A stretch of 64,000 nt of DNA from an uncultured Modestobacter sp. (GTDB taxonomy: Bacteria > Actinomycetota > Actinomycetes > Mycobacteriales > Geodermatophilaceae), in the NCBI RefSeq assembly GCF_947486615.1, contig NZ_CANKUD010000005.1:228241-292240 (forward strand). The letters run 5' to 3'. The notes beneath the pieces were generated by a model. It saw only the letters and a list, made by a program, of their open reading frames with translations, was not told the origin of the DNA and made no database searches. The position numbers were made by a program, and so were the translations under genes. Positions 22,250-30,893 of this stretch are shown one piece after another. Each line of letters opens with the position of its first letter. Within the stretch, counting starts at the first letter, position 1.

Positions 22250-22423
22250 ATGAGCGAAACCACCCGCCGCACCTGGGAGTACGCGACCATCCCGCTGCTC
22301 ACCCACAACACCAAGGCGATCCTGGACTCCTGGGGCGTCGACGGCTGGGAGCTGGTGACCGTCGTCCCGGGCCCGGGTGGCGGCGACCAGCTGGTGGCCT
22401 ACCTCAAGCGCCCGACCAGCTGA
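22250..22423 (+). CDS. DUF4177-type small protein
   Basis: A 57-residue protein beginning MSETTRRTWEYATIPLL and containing ILDSWGVDGWELVTVV, the DUF4177 signature. It corresponds in position and sequence type to the small gene Rv3678A between the GET3-like ATPases and RidA in M. tuberculosis. Function unknown. ATG at 22250 preceded by TAGCGT at 6 nt. The ridA start lies 10 bp after its stop, so the two are likely one transcript. Confidence 0.82.
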   Translation: MSETTRRTWEYATIPLLTHNTKAILDSWGVDGWELVTVVPGPGGGDQLVAYLKRPTS

Positions 22424-22433
22424 GGCCGACGAG

Positions 22434-22904
22434 ATGAGCGCCCCCACCAACAGCTGGCACGCCCGCCTCGCCGAGCTCGGCGTCCGGCTGCCCCCGGTCG
22501 CCGCCCCGGTCGCGGCCTACGTGCCGGCCGTCCGCACCGGCCAGCTGGTGTTCACCTCCGGCCAGCTGCCCTTCGTCGACGGCGGCCTCCGCCGCACCGG
22601 CAAGGTGGGCGGCTCGGTCGACGCCGAGGACGCCGCCGCCGACGCCAAGGTCTGCGCGCTCAACGCGCTGGCCGCCATCGACGACCTGGTCGGGCTCGAC
22701 TCCGTCGCCCGGGTGATCCGGGTGGTCGGCTACGTCGCCAGCGCCGAGGGCTTCTCCGGCCAGCCGCGGGTCGTCAACGGCGCCAGCGAGTTCCTCGGCC
22801 GGGTGTTCGGCGAGGCCGGGCAGCACGCCCGCAGCGCCGTCGGCGTCGCCGAGCTGCCGATGAACGCCCCCGTCGAGGTCGAGCTCACCGTCGAACTGCG
22901 CTGA
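22434..22904 (+). CDS. ridA: RidA family protein (enamine/imine deaminase)
   Basis: A 156-residue protein of the RidA/YjgF/YER057c family, actinobacterial Rv3678c type. RidA hydrolyses reactive 2-aminoacrylate and other enamines released by PLP enzymes. Family segments LVFTSGQLPFVDG, VCALNALAAIDDLVGL and ARSAVGVAELPMNAPVEVEL are present. The last carries the near-C-terminal Arg and Glu expected in the trimer interface active site. ATG at 22434. A structured repeat element follows directly after its stop. Confidence 0.92.
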   Translation: MSAPTNSWHARLAELGVRLPPVAAPVAAYVPAVRTGQLVFTSGQLPFVDGGLRRTGKVGGSVDAEDAAADAKVCALNALAAIDDLVGLDSVARVIRVVGYVASAEGFSGQPRVVNGASEFLGRVFGEAGQHARSAVGVAELPMNAPVEVELTVELR

Positions 22905-22911
22905 TGGCCGG

Positions 22912-23050
22912 CGTGGCCCTGCGATCCTCCGGATCGCACCGCGGCCAGGAGGCGGTGCGGACGGCGACGAGCGTGTCGCCGTGGCCCCGGCGGGGAGCCT
23001 CCGGCCCCCGCGCCGGGGCCACCGCCTCCTTCGTCGGCGTCCGTACGGAC
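22912..23050. repeat. structured intergenic repeat, copy B
   Basis: Second copy of the element at 9997. It has a hairpin TGCGATCC-TCC-GGATCGCA (22920-22938), then ACCGCGGCCAGGAG, and later a 12-bp stem GTGGCCCCGGCG / CGCCGGGGCCAC around a loop with GGGAGCCTCCGGCCCCC (22981-23022). The flanks AGGAGGCGGT and CGGACGGCGACGA have near-complements ACCGCCTCCT and TCGTCGGCGTCCG after the stem, in non-nested order. It lies between ridA and a NUDIX gene. Confidence 0.7.
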
Positions 23051-23055
23051 GATCG

Positions 23056-23862
23056 GTGAGCTCGTCTCTCCCCGCTGCGATCCGGCAGGCGGCGACGGTG
23101 TTGTTGCTGCGGGACGCCGCTGTGGGGATGGAGGTCTACCTCCTGCGGCGCACGAAGGGCATGCCCTTCGCGGGCGGGATGAGCGCCTATCCCGGTGGTG
23201 GGGTCGACGAGCGGGACGGCGACACCGACCTGGCCTGGATCGGGCCGCCGCCGGCCGACTGGGCGAGCGCGTTCGGCTGCGACGAGCGGCTGGCCCGCGA
23301 ACTGGTCTGTGCCGCCGTCCGGGAGACGTTCGAGGAGGCCGGCGTGCTGCTGGCCGGTCCGGCCGACGGCGCCGGCGTCGTCCCGGACGTCTCGGGTGAG
23401 GACTGGGAGGCCCAGCGGCAGGCCCTGATGGCCCACGAGCTCTCCCTCGCCGAGCTGCTCGCCGGCCGCGGACTCGCGCTGCGGGCCGACCTGCTCCGCC
23501 CGTTCGCGCACTGGATCACCCCGCCCGGGGAGAGCCGGCGGTACGACACCAAGTTCTTCGCCGCGCTCGTGCCCACCGGGCAGGAGGCGCGGGACGTCTC
23601 CGGCGAGGCCGACGAGGCGGTCTGGACGACGCCCGGCGCGGCGCTGGACCAGCACGCCGGCGGCACCCGGCCGATGCTCCCGCCCACCATCCACACCCTC
23701 GGTCAGCTGACGCCCTTCCCGGACGCCGCCGCGGCGATGGCCGGCTCGCCCCCGGCCCCCCTGGAGCCGATCATGCCCACGTTCGCCGAGGGCCCCGACG
23801 GCCGCTGGGCGGTGCTGCCCGACGGCACCCGGATCCGGATGGTCGTGCCGCTCTCCTCGTGA
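23056..23862 (+). CDS. NUDIX hydrolase, mycobacterial ridA-adjacent type
   Basis: A 268-residue NUDIX protein. The fold starts with QAATVLLLRDAAVGMEVYLL. The expanded NUDIX box runs from GMSAYPGGGVDERDGD to AAVRETFEEAGVLL, with a ~45-residue insertion between the Gly motif and REXXEE. GTG start at 23056. It resembles the NUDIX protein that accompanies RidA in many actinobacteria; substrate unknown. The metallo-beta-lactamase-fold gene (Rv3677c) that often follows is absent here. Confidence 0.85.
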   Translation: MSSSLPAAIRQAATVLLLRDAAVGMEVYLLRRTKGMPFAGGMSAYPGGGVDERDGDTDLAWIGPPPADWASAFGCDERLARELVCAAVRETFEEAGVLLAGPADGAGVVPDVSGEDWEAQRQALMAHELSLAELLAGRGLALRADLLRPFAHWITPPGESRRYDTKFFAALVPTGQEARDVSGEADEAVWTTPGAALDQHAGGTRPMLPPTIHTLGQLTPFPDAAAAMAGSPPAPLEPIMPTFAEGPDGRWAVLPDGTRIRMVVPLSS

Positions 23863-23902
23863 GAGTGCACGTGGCCACCCTCCGGGCCCGTCGCAGGGTG
23901 TC

Positions 23903-23951
23903 GAACGCGAGCGGCCCAGGACTCTCGGTGAGTCCTGGGCCGCTCGCGTTC
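23903..23951. terminator. 22-bp-stem bidirectional terminator
   Basis: Perfect 22-bp inverted repeat (23903-23924 with 23930-23951) around loop TCGGT, between the convergent NUDIX and crp genes. The crp stop is 10 bp away. Confidence 0.75.
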
Positions 23952-23960
23952 AGTGCTGCG

Positions 23961-24635
23961 TCAGCGGGCGCGGCGGCGGAGGCGGTCCTCGTCGAGGACG
24001 ACGACCGACTTGCCCTGCAGCTGGATCCAGCCGCGGTGCACGAAGTCGGCCAGCGCCTTGTTCACCGTCTCGCGGGAGGCGCCGACCAGCTGGGCCAGCT
24101 CCTCCTGGGTCAGGTCGTGCTTGACCCGCAGGCCGTCGGTCTCCCGGCTGCCGAACCGGTCGGCCATCTGCAGCAGCGCCTTGGCCACCCGACCGGGGAC
24201 GTCGGTGAAGATCAGGTCGGCCACCGAGTCGTTGGTGCGGCGCAGCCGGCGGGCCAGCACCCGCAGCAGCTGCTCACCGATCTCCGGGTGGGCGGTGATC
24301 CACGGCCGCAGCATGGTGTTCGGCATCTTCGCCAGCCGCACGTCGGTGACCGCGGTCGCCGTCGCTGTCCGCGGGCCCGGGTCGAACACCGAGAGCTCAC
24401 CGAACTGGTCGGAGGGGCCCATCACGGCCAGGACGTTCTCCCGGCCGTCGGGTGCCCGGCGGGAGATCTTCACCTTGCCGGACAGGACGACGTAGAGGCT
24501 GTCGCCCGACTCGCCCTCGTTGAAGACCACGCGACCGCGGGGCAGCGTCACCGTCTCCAGCCCGCTCGCGACCGGTTCGGCAGCCTCCTCCGACAATCCC
24601 TGGAAGAGACCGGACTGGGCAAGGACCTCGTCCAC
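23961..24635 (-). CDS. crp: cAMP receptor-type transcription factor (Crp/GlxR)
   Basis: Global regulator with an N-terminal cyclic-nucleotide domain ([40 protein letters not shown] carries the cAMP-binding Glu/Arg) and a C-terminal helix-turn-helix [21 protein letters not shown] place the start at GTG 24635 ([13 protein letters not shown]): AGAGG precedes it by 5 nt, and the 224-residue product equals M. tuberculosis Crp in length. A GTG at 24659 would add 8 residues. No clear TGTGA-N6-TCACA site was found in the window. Confidence 0.94.
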   Translation of the reverse strand: MDEVLAQSGLFQGLSEEAAEPVASGLETVTLPRGRVVFNEGESGDSLYVVLSGKVKISRRAPDGRENVLAVMGPSDQFGELSVFDPGPRTATATAVTDVRLAKMPNTMLRPWITAHPEIGEQLLRVLARRLRRTNDSVADLIFTDVPGRVAKALLQMADRFGSRETDGLRVKHDLTQEELAQLVGASRETVNKALADFVHRGWIQLQGKSVVVLDEDRLRRRAR

Positions 24636-24797
24636 GTGCACCTCTCGCAACGTCCTCACGGGTGCGATGGCGACCCGCGCTTCCGAAGAGTCTAGGGCCT
24701 GTGGCTCGGCTCACCAGTGCACTCCGTCACCGATCTGCCCACTCTGAGTGGCAGGTGGCTGGTCAGAGCCTTCCCAGGCGGGCCGGTGGCACCGCGC

Positions 24798-25082
24798 TCA
24801 GTCCGTGTCGGAGACCGGCCCGGACGGTCCGGGGCCGCGCTCGGTGAGCACCGGCCGGGCCGAGGTGCGGGCGCGACCGCGGCGGCGGGCGCGCCAGCGG
24901 CTCATCGCCCGGCGGATGCCGGAGTTGGCCAGCGTGCCGACCTCGGCCGCCGTGGCGGTGCCGAGGAAGTCCTCGACCTCGCGCTGGGACGTCGGACGGC
25001 GCAGCGGCTCCTCGACGCGCTCCATGACCAGCAGGAACGCGATCAGGAGCGGGGGGAACAGGATCACGATGAGGGCGACCAC
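24798..25082 (-). CDS. small single-pass membrane protein (Rv3675-like)
   Basis: About 94 residues from the GTG at 25082, which has GAGGAGG 5 nt upstream. One membrane helix, [20 protein letters not shown], is followed by ERVEEPL, a helical segment and an Arg-rich tail. Its position between crp and nth matches M. tuberculosis Rv3675, a membrane protein of unknown function. The reading frame is open for a further 46 codons upstream, but that part looks non-coding. Confidence 0.65.
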   Translation of the reverse strand: MVALIVILFPPLLIAFLLVMERVEEPLRRPTSQREVEDFLGTATAAEVGTLANSGIRRAMSRWRARRRGRARTSARPVLTERGPGPSGPVSDTD

Positions 25083-25287
25083 GAGCACCTCCTCGGCGAC
25101 GTCTCCGGGCGGGGAGGCCCGGGGGAGAGACGATGTCGTCGTGCGGTCGGGCACGGACCGGTCCGGTGTGCCACCTGCAGCGAGTATGCAGGTCGCCCGC
25201 CGTCCACGTCGTGACGGCACGGCGGACGGCGTCGCGGCGGCACGTCCTGTCAGCGTCCTCTCGGCGCGTCCTGTCAGGACCGACGCC

Positions 25288-25293
25288 TACCCT
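25288..25293 (+). promoter_or_regulatory. -10 hexamer for nth
   Basis: TACCCT lies 7 nt before the nth GTG. Upstream, CGTCCTGTCAG occurs twice (about 25244-25278), the second copy within palindrome TCCTGTCAGGA; this could be an operator. Confidence 0.4.
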
Positions 25294-25300
25294 CGCGTGC

Positions 25301-26113
25301 GTGTCCCGGCCAGTGACGTCACCCGATGCCCTCCCGGCCTACACCCGCCCCGCCCGTGCCCGCCGCCCCGGGCCGGTCGCGCGGCTGGGCGTGTCGCCCT
25401 TCGACCCGCAGGAGAGCCCGCTGGCCCGCACCCGGCGGGCCCGGCGGATGGCCCGGGAGCTGGCGGTGATCCACCCCGATGCGCACTGCGAGCTGGACTT
25501 CACCACGCCGCTGGAGCTGCTGGTGGCCACCGTGCTGTCGGCGCAGACGACCGACAGGACGGTCAACAAGGTGACCCCCACGCTCTTCGCCCGGTACCCG
25601 ACGGCCGCCGCCTACGCCGGGGCGGACCGCGCCGAGCTGGAGGAGGTCCTCAAGCCCACCGGCTTCTTCCGGGCCAAGGCCAACTCGGTGATCGGCCTGG
25701 GCCAGGCGCTGGTGGAACGGTTCGACGGTGAGGTGCCCGGCCGGCTGACCGACCTGGTGACGCTGCCCGGGGTCGGCCGCAAGACCGCGAACGTGGTGCT
25801 CGGCAACGCCTTCGGCGTGCCCGGTCTCACCGTCGACACCCACTTCGGCCGGCTGGTCCGCCGGTTCGGCTGGACGGCGGAGGAGGACCCGGTCAAGGTC
25901 GAGGCCGAGATCGCGGAGATCGTCCCGAAGAAGGAGTGGACGATGTTCTCCCACCGGGTGATCTTCCACGGCCGCCGGGTGTGCCACGCCAAGAAGCCGG
26001 CCTGCGGGGCGTGCGGTCTGGCCGCGTGGTGCCCGTCGTACGGGATCGGGCCGCTGGACCCCGAGGCAGCCGCGAAGCTGGTCAAGACCCCGGCCGCATC
26101 GGACACCGAGTGA
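25301..26113 (+). CDS. nth: endonuclease III
   Basis: Bifunctional DNA glycosylase/AP lyase for oxidised pyrimidines, 270 residues. The helix-hairpin-helix [18 protein letters not shown] contains the catalytic Lys and VDTHFGRL the catalytic Asp. The C-terminal [4Fe-4S] ligands are C-x6-C-x2-C-x5-C in [17 protein letters not shown]. The first ~45 residues are a basic Pro/Arg extension. GTG start at 25301. First gene of a tightly overlapping run nth-tlpA-NUDIX-cupredoxin, same order as Rv3674c-Rv3671c. Confidence 0.95.
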   Translation: MSRPVTSPDALPAYTRPARARRPGPVARLGVSPFDPQESPLARTRRARRMARELAVIHPDAHCELDFTTPLELLVATVLSAQTTDRTVNKVTPTLFARYPTAAAYAGADRAELEEVLKPTGFFRAKANSVIGLGQALVERFDGEVPGRLTDLVTLPGVGRKTANVVLGNAFGVPGLTVDTHFGRLVRRFGWTAEEDPVKVEAEIAEIVPKKEWTMFSHRVIFHGRRVCHAKKPACGACGLAAWCPSYGIGPLDPEAAAKLVKTPAASDTE

Positions 26114-26706
26114 GCCGCGCCCTGAGGTCCCTGGTGGCCGTCCTCGCGCTGGGCACGGCGCTGCTGGCCGGTTGCACCTCCGACGAGCCGGATGACGTCG
26201 CGGCCCCCAGCTCGGCCAGCAGCGAGCTGCCCGACGTGGAGACCGACCTGGTGGCCTGCCCCGAGCAGCCCGACGTGCCGGCCGCCGACAGCGACCTGCC
26301 ACCAACGGTCTTCGAGTGCTTCGGCGGCGGCACCCTCGACCTCAGCCGGGCGCCCGGGGTGCCCACGGTGCTCAACCTCTGGGCCAGCTGGTGCGCGCCC
26401 TGCCGCGAGGAGCTGCCGCTGGTGCAGCAGCTGGCCGACGTGGCCGGCGACCAGGTGCGGGTGCTCGGGGTGGTCAGCGTCGACGGCGTCCCTCAGGCCG
26501 CCTCGTTCGCCGAGGACTCCGGCGTCACGTTCCCGAGCGCCTTCGACGCCGACGGCGAGGTGATGAGCTCGCTGGGCGTGAACAACCTGCCGCACACGGT
26601 CTTCCTCGCCGCCGACGGGTCCGTGGCCCACCTGCAGATCGGGCCGGTGCACACGCTGGAGGAGTTCGAGGAGCTCGTCGCCGAGCACCTGGACGTGCAG
26701 CTGTGA
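26110..26706 (+). CDS. TlpA-like thioredoxin-fold lipoprotein
   Basis: A 198-residue extracytoplasmic thiol-disulfide protein. The lipoprotein signal [22 protein letters not shown] ends at a Cys lipobox. The thioredoxin domain has [12 protein letters not shown], so the CxxC is WCAPC. Membrane-tethered proteins of this type reduce or form disulfides outside the cell. An additional Cys pair (LVACPEQ and FECFGG, about residues 57 and 76) lies before the domain. The GTG overlaps the nth stop. Equivalent to Rv3673c. Confidence 0.88.
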   Translation: MSRALRSLVAVLALGTALLAGCTSDEPDDVAAPSSASSELPDVETDLVACPEQPDVPAADSDLPPTVFECFGGGTLDLSRAPGVPTVLNLWASWCAPCREELPLVQQLADVAGDQVRVLGVVSVDGVPQAASFAEDSGVTFPSAFDADGEVMSSLGVNNLPHTVFLAADGSVAHLQIGPVHTLEEFEELVAEHLDVQL

Positions 26707-27470
26707 CCATCCCGGACGCCGAGCTGGCCGGCCTCCCGGCGCACCTGCAGCTACTGGTCGCCAACGCCGGGCAGCTGCCGCTGTGGCACCGGCACGGGCA
26801 GCCCTCGACCAGCGCGCGGCGCTCGGCCGTGCTGATCCTCTTCGGCGAGGGCCCGGGCGGCCCCGACGTGCTGCTGATCGAGAAGTCCGCGCACCTGCGC
26901 AGCCACGCCGGCCAGCCGGCCTTCCCCGGCGGTGGCGCCGACCCCGGCGACGACTACCCGGTCGGGACGGCGCTGCGCGAGGCGCACGAGGAGGCCGGCG
27001 TCGACCCGGCCGGCGTGCGGGTGCTGGCCACGCTGCCGGCGCTGTTCCTGGGCCCGTCGGACAACCTCGTCGTCCCGGTGCTGGGCTGGTGGGACGACCC
27101 GCGCGACGTCACCACCGGCGACCCCCTGGAGGTGGCGCGGGTGGCCCGGGTGCCGCTGAGCGAGCTGGTCGACCCGGCCAACCGCTTCCGGGTGCGCCAC
27201 CCGGCCGGCTACGTCGGGCCGGCGTTCGGCGTCGCCGACATGGTCGTCTGGGGCTTCACCGCGGCCCTGCTGGACGCCGTCCTCGAGGCGGCCGGGCTGG
27301 CACAGCGGTGGGACGCCGACGACGTCCGGCCACTCGCCGGCCTGGCGGCGGCCGCGCCGGCCGACAGCGAGGAGGAGCCGATCGACTCCGACCTCGCCGA
27401 CCGCGCCGCGCCGACCGTGGCCGACGGCGCCGCCGGGAGCGGATCCGCGCGTACGGTCCCAGGGCGATGA
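26703..27470 (+). CDS. NUDIX hydrolase, CoA pyrophosphatase type
   Basis: A 255-residue protein with SAHLRSHAGQPAFPGGG and REAHEEAGVDP, the combined UPF0035 and NUDIX signatures of CoA diphosphatases (NudL/YeaB; Rv3672c). It would cleave CoA to 3',5'-ADP and phosphopantetheine. The last ~35 residues are an Asp/Ala/Glu tail. GTG start shares bases with the tlpA stop, and its TGA overlaps the ATG of the cupredoxin. Confidence 0.88.
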   Translation: MTIPDAELAGLPAHLQLLVANAGQLPLWHRHGQPSTSARRSAVLILFGEGPGGPDVLLIEKSAHLRSHAGQPAFPGGGADPGDDYPVGTALREAHEEAGVDPAGVRVLATLPALFLGPSDNLVVPVLGWWDDPRDVTTGDPLEVARVARVPLSELVDPANRFRVRHPAGYVGPAFGVADMVVWGFTAALLDAVLEAAGLAQRWDADDVRPLAGLAAAAPADSEEEPIDSDLADRAAPTVADGAAGSGSARTVPGR

Positions 27471-27994
27471 GCGCGACTGTGCCCGGCGCGGGAACCGCGC
27501 GACGACCTGGCGGCAGAGCCGCCCGACGACCTGGCGGCAGAGCCGCACGATCACCTGGCCGGCTGCTGGCAGGCCTGCTGCTGACCCTGACGACGCTGCT
27601 GGCCGTGCTGACCGGCTGCAGCAACGAGCAGCCGACGCTGCCCGAGGCCACCCGCACCACCGACGGAGAGGTCGGGGCGGTGAGCACCGCCGCGGACGGC
27701 GTCCAGGAGATCACCCTGGAGACCGGGGACGACTACGTCTTCACCCCCGACGCCTTCACCGTCGCCCCGGGGCAGGTGCGGCTGACCGTGCGGAACGTCG
27801 GTGACCAGCTGACCCACAACTTCCTGTTCACCGCGGACGCCGGCCCGGAGGAGATCACCGAGCAGATCCCCTACCTGGCCCCCGGGCAGAGCGAGACGAT
27901 CGAGTTCACCGTCACCGTCCCCGGCGACCACCGCTTCGAGTGCAGCTTCCACACCGCACTCGGGCAGGTCGGCACCATGACGGTGAGCGGCTGA
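27467..27994 (+). CDS. cupredoxin-domain lipoprotein
   Basis: A 175-residue exported protein. A basic N-region built from repeats of RRPGGRAA leads to a hydrophobic stretch and LTGC lipobox. The C-terminal cupredoxin domain has type-1 copper ligands: His in LTHNFLF, then Cys, His and Met in ECSFHTALGQVGTM. It probably carries electrons or copper outside the membrane. The N-region DNA is a 24-bp tandem duplication (about 27497-27545). It is inserted between the NUDIX and MarP genes relative to M. tuberculosis. Confidence 0.85.
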   Translation: MSATVPGAGTARRPGGRAARRPGGRAARSPGRLLAGLLLTLTTLLAVLTGCSNEQPTLPEATRTTDGEVGAVSTAADGVQEITLETGDDYVFTPDAFTVAPGQVRLTVRNVGDQLTHNFLFTADAGPEEITEQIPYLAPGQSETIEFTVTVPGDHRFECSFHTALGQVGTMTVSG

Positions 27995-27999
27995 CGGGC

Positions 28000-29181
28000 A
28001 TGTCCGCCGTCGACGTCGCGCTGATCGTCCTGGCGCTGCTGTTCGCGCTCTCCGGGTTCCGTCAAGGGGTGATCGTCTCCGCGACGTCCTTCGTCGGGTT
28101 CTTCGGGGGCGCGGTGCTGGGGGCCCAGCTGTCCGGTCCGATCGCCGACGACCTCGCCGACTCCTCGGTGACCCGGGTCTTCGTGGCCCTCGTGGTCGTG
28201 CTCGCCGGCGCCCTGGTCGGTCAGCTGCTGGCCGGGCTGATCGGCCGCGCGGTGCGCAAGCGGGTCACCTGGGAGCCGGCCGAGATGCTCGACGCCGTCG
28301 CCGGTGCGGTGGTCTCGGCCGCCGCCGTCCTGCTGGTGGCCTGGATGGTGGCCACCCCGCTGGCCAGCTCGCCGTTCCCGGGGGTGGCCAGCTCGGTCCG
28401 CCAGTCGGCCCTGGTGCAGGCCGTCGACCGCACGGTGCCCGATCAGGTGCGCACGCTGTACGACTCGCTGCGCGAGGCGATCGACCGCAACGGGCTCCCC
28501 GACGTGCTGGACCCGCTCACCCCGACCCAGGCGCGGGAGGTGCCGGCACCGGACCAGGCGCTGCTGTCCAGTCCGGTGGTGGCCCAGGTGTCGGGCTCGG
28601 TCGTGCAGATCCGGGGCGTCGCCCAGTCCTGCTCCCGGCAGATCGACGGCTCGGGGTTCGTCTACGCCGACCAGCGGGTGATGACCAACGCCCACGTCCT
28701 GGCCGGGGTCAGCCAGCCGACGGTGATCGCCGAGGGGGAGAGCTACGACGCGACGCCGGTCTACGTCGACGAGGAGACCGACGTCGCAGTGCTCGCCGTC
28801 CCCGGCCTGCCGCAGGAGCCGCTGTCCTTCGCGCCGACGCCGGTCGACACGGACGCCGACGCGATCGTGATGGGCTACCCCGGTGGCGGCCCCTTCTACT
28901 TCGGGCCGGCGCGGGTGCGCGACCGGGGCGAGATCAGCGGACCGGACTTCCGGGCCACCCGCACGGTGCAGCGCGACGTCTACGCCCTCTACGGCCAGGT
29001 CCGGGCCGGCAACTCCGGCGGCCCGCTGATCGCGCCGGACGGCACGGTGCTGGGCGTCGTCTTCGCCTCGGCGATCGACGACCCGGACACCGGTTACGCG
29101 CTCACCGCCACGGAGGTCGCCGAGGCGGCCGCCGCGGGCGCCGGTGCGGTGGCTGCCGCCGACACCGGCCCCTGCGAGTGA
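28000..29181 (+). CDS. marP: membrane-anchored serine protease, MarP-like
   Basis: A 393-residue protein. The N-terminal CvpA-type domain (VALIVLALLFALSGFRQGV, four helices, residues 1-165) is followed by an extracytoplasmic chymotrypsin-fold domain. Its catalytic triad is His in TNAHVLAG, Asp in DEETDVAVL and Ser in GNSGGPL. M. tuberculosis MarP (Rv3671c) is needed for acid resistance and activates a peptidoglycan hydrolase. Two Cys (in AQSCSRQ and the final PCE) may bond as in MarP. A hairpin repeat begins at its stop codon. Confidence 0.92.
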   Translation: MSAVDVALIVLALLFALSGFRQGVIVSATSFVGFFGGAVLGAQLSGPIADDLADSSVTRVFVALVVVLAGALVGQLLAGLIGRAVRKRVTWEPAEMLDAVAGAVVSAAAVLLVAWMVATPLASSPFPGVASSVRQSALVQAVDRTVPDQVRTLYDSLREAIDRNGLPDVLDPLTPTQAREVPAPDQALLSSPVVAQVSGSVVQIRGVAQSCSRQIDGSGFVYADQRVMTNAHVLAGVSQPTVIAEGESYDATPVYVDEETDVAVLAVPGLPQEPLSFAPTPVDTDADAIVMGYPGGGPFYFGPARVRDRGEISGPDFRATRTVQRDVYALYGQVRAGNSGGPLIAPDGTVLGVVFASAIDDPDTGYALTATEVAEAAAAGAGAVAAADTGPCE

Positions 29182-29240
29182 AAGGACCCCCGTGCCCCCC
29201 GCCACTCGCACGCTCGTGGCGGGCCCCTGCACGGGGGCCG
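29182..29240 (+). repeat. stop-linked hairpin repeat, copy 1 (terminator-like)
   Basis: AAGGACCCCC starts right after the marP TGA. An outer stem (GGACCCCCGTGC with GCACGGGGGCC) encloses an inner stem GCCAC-TCGCACGCTC-GTGGC. Related copies at 44707, 60726 and 41134 share the ten-base loop TCGCAnGCTC. Probably a terminator between marP and the convergent hydrolase gene. Confidence 0.7.
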
Positions 29241-29262
29241 ATCCGGCGCCCCGCTGGACTGG

Positions 29263-30192
29263 CTAGCTGACGGCCCAGGCGGCGATGGCGGCGGTGACCT
29301 CGGCCGGGGACTCCTCCTGGGGGAAGTGGCCGGTGGCGGGCAGCTGCCGCCACTCGTACGCGCCGGCCACGTAACGGCCGGAGCCGACCGCGGTGGACGG
29401 CAGCACGTAGGGGTCCAGTGCACCGTGCAGCTGCAGGGTGGGCGCGGTGATCGGGGCGGCCATCCGCCGGGCGAAGCGCAGCCCGTCCGGGCGCAGCTGC
29501 GACCGGCCGGCCCAGCGGTAGTACTCCATCGCGCCGTAGGCGGCCTGCGGGATGCGGGCGGCCGCCCGGTACTGGTCCACCGCCTCGGCGAAGTCGGCGG
29601 TCTGCGCCCAGGACGGCCCGGACCAGCGGCGCATCAGCTCGGCGACCGGGTCGTCGTCGGCACGGGTCAGCCGCCGCTCGGGCAACCGGGGCAGCTGGAA
29701 GGCCAGGGCGTGGGCCAGCGCACGGCGCTGCCGGGCATCGGACACCGAGCTGCGCAGCCGCCGCGGGTGGGCGGCGGAGACGACGACCAGCCGGCGGACG
29801 CTGCGGGGGTGCAGGGCGGCCATCGTCCAGCCCACCAGGCCACCCCAGTCGGCGCCGACCACCACCGCCTCGGTCTCGCCGAGCGCGCGGACGACGGCTG
29901 CGGCGTCGGCGGCAGCGGTCGGCAGGTCGTAGCCCCGGGGAGGCTTGTCGCTGGCCCCGTAGCCGCGCAGGTCGGGGGCGACCACCCGGAAGCCGGCCGC
30001 GGCCAGCCCGGTCAGCTGGTTGCGCCAGGACCACCAGAACTGCGGGAAGCCGTGCAGCAGCAGCACCAGCGGCCCCTCGCCCGCCTCGGCGGCGTGCAAC
30101 CGGACGCCGTTGGCGGAGATGTCGCGGTGCGCCCAGGGGCCGGGCAGCAGGACGCTGGTCGCATCCGGCTGCCCGGCCACCGGCCCTGTCAC
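29263..30192 (-). CDS. alpha/beta hydrolase, epoxide hydrolase-like (EphE type)
   Basis: A 309-residue hydrolase. HGFPQFWWSWRNQL carries the oxyanion-hole HGFP motif. The nucleophile elbow VVGADWGGLVG has Asp, as in epoxide hydrolases and dehalogenases rather than esterases. The cap contains Tyr residues, HGALDPYV holds the acid and GHFPQEESP the catalytic His. Placement next to marP is as for ephE (Rv3670). GTG start at 30192. A 14-bp tandem duplication (30187-30214) joins its start to the end of the next gene. Confidence 0.88.
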   Translation of the reverse strand: MTGPVAGQPDATSVLLPGPWAHRDISANGVRLHAAEAGEGPLVLLLHGFPQFWWSWRNQLTGLAAAGFRVVAPDLRGYGASDKPPRGYDLPTAAADAAAVVRALGETEAVVVGADWGGLVGWTMAALHPRSVRRLVVVSAAHPRRLRSSVSDARQRRALAHALAFQLPRLPERRLTRADDDPVAELMRRWSGPSWAQTADFAEAVDQYRAAARIPQAAYGAMEYYRWAGRSQLRPDGLRFARRMAAPITAPTLQLHGALDPYVLPSTAVGSGRYVAGAYEWRQLPATGHFPQEESPAEVTAAIAAWAVS

Positions 30193-30207
30193 GTCAGCGC
30201 TGTCACG

Positions 30208-30720
30208 TCAGCGCAGGCGGGCGTGCGGGTCCTGCCGGACGACCTGGCCGTCCCGGACGGTCGGCAGGTCGTGCTGGCGCTGGCCGGGGGCCTCGCGGCG
30301 CATCACGTCGGGGAGGTCCTGCAGCGTCTCGATCGTGCGCTCGGGCTTCTGGATCTTCTTCACCTGCCGGAAGCCGATGAACCCCACGACGGCGGCCAGG
30401 AGCACCAGGAGCGCGAAGACGATCAGGTAGGAGATCCACCGCGCGAGCCCGAGCCAGGTGATGAACTCGGCGAGGGCGACGAAGAAGAAGATGGCCGCGA
30501 ATGCGAGCATCACGCCGGCGGCGGCGAAGGCGGCCGCGCCGATCCCACCGCGCTTGGCCGAGGTGGTGACCTCGGCCTTGGCCAGCTCGATCTCCGAGCG
30601 GATCAGGGTGGACATGTCGGCCATGGCGCTCTTCGCCAGGGTGCCGACCGACGGCTCGGCCGGGCCGGCGGTGCGGCCGGCCAGCGGTGCGCCGGACGTC
30701 GTCGAGACACTGTGGGCCAC
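30208..30720 (-). CDS. phage-holin-family-like membrane protein (Rv3669-like)
   Basis: A 170-residue protein with two long membrane helices (AAAFAAAGVMLAFAAIFFFV and WISYLIVFALLVLLAAVVGF) flanked by SEIELAKAEVTTSAKRGG, the pattern of the actinobacterial holin-superfamily III proteins. It is a housekeeping membrane protein of unknown role; no phage genes are nearby. GTG at 30720 has GAGGAG 6 nt upstream; an ATG at 30738 lies before that ribosome site and is less likely. Confidence 0.8.
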   Translation of the reverse strand: MAHSVSTTSGAPLAGRTAGPAEPSVGTLAKSAMADMSTLIRSEIELAKAEVTTSAKRGGIGAAAFAAAGVMLAFAAIFFFVALAEFITWLGLARWISYLIVFALLVLLAAVVGFIGFRQVKKIQKPERTIETLQDLPDVMRREAPGQRQHDLPTVRDGQVVRQDPHARLR

Positions 30721-30818
30721 GGGTGGCTCCTCCCTCATCAGCGCCGATCGGCGACGCGGTTCCTCGGGTGATCGTGCCGCATGATCGTCCGCTCCGCCGT
30801 CCCGGACCCCCCGATGGA

Positions 30819-30876
30819 GTCCCAGCGCCCGGTCACCTGGGCGCTGGGACCCCATCCGGCCCCTTCGCGGGGCCCT
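30819..30876 (-). terminator. double hairpin after acs
   Basis: A 12-bp stem GTCCCAGCGCCC / GGGCGCTGGGAC (30819-30850) is followed by GGCCCC-TTCGC-GGGGCC (about 30858-30875), both within 75 bp of the acs stop. Likely terminator for acs; no T-run. Confidence 0.55.
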
Positions 30877-30893
30877 GTGAGGGGGGTGCTTCC

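Noticed and set aside
30208..30720. Prophage holin
   Set aside because: The holin-like fold is that of a common actinobacterial housekeeping membrane protein, and no endolysin, integrase or other phage gene is near.
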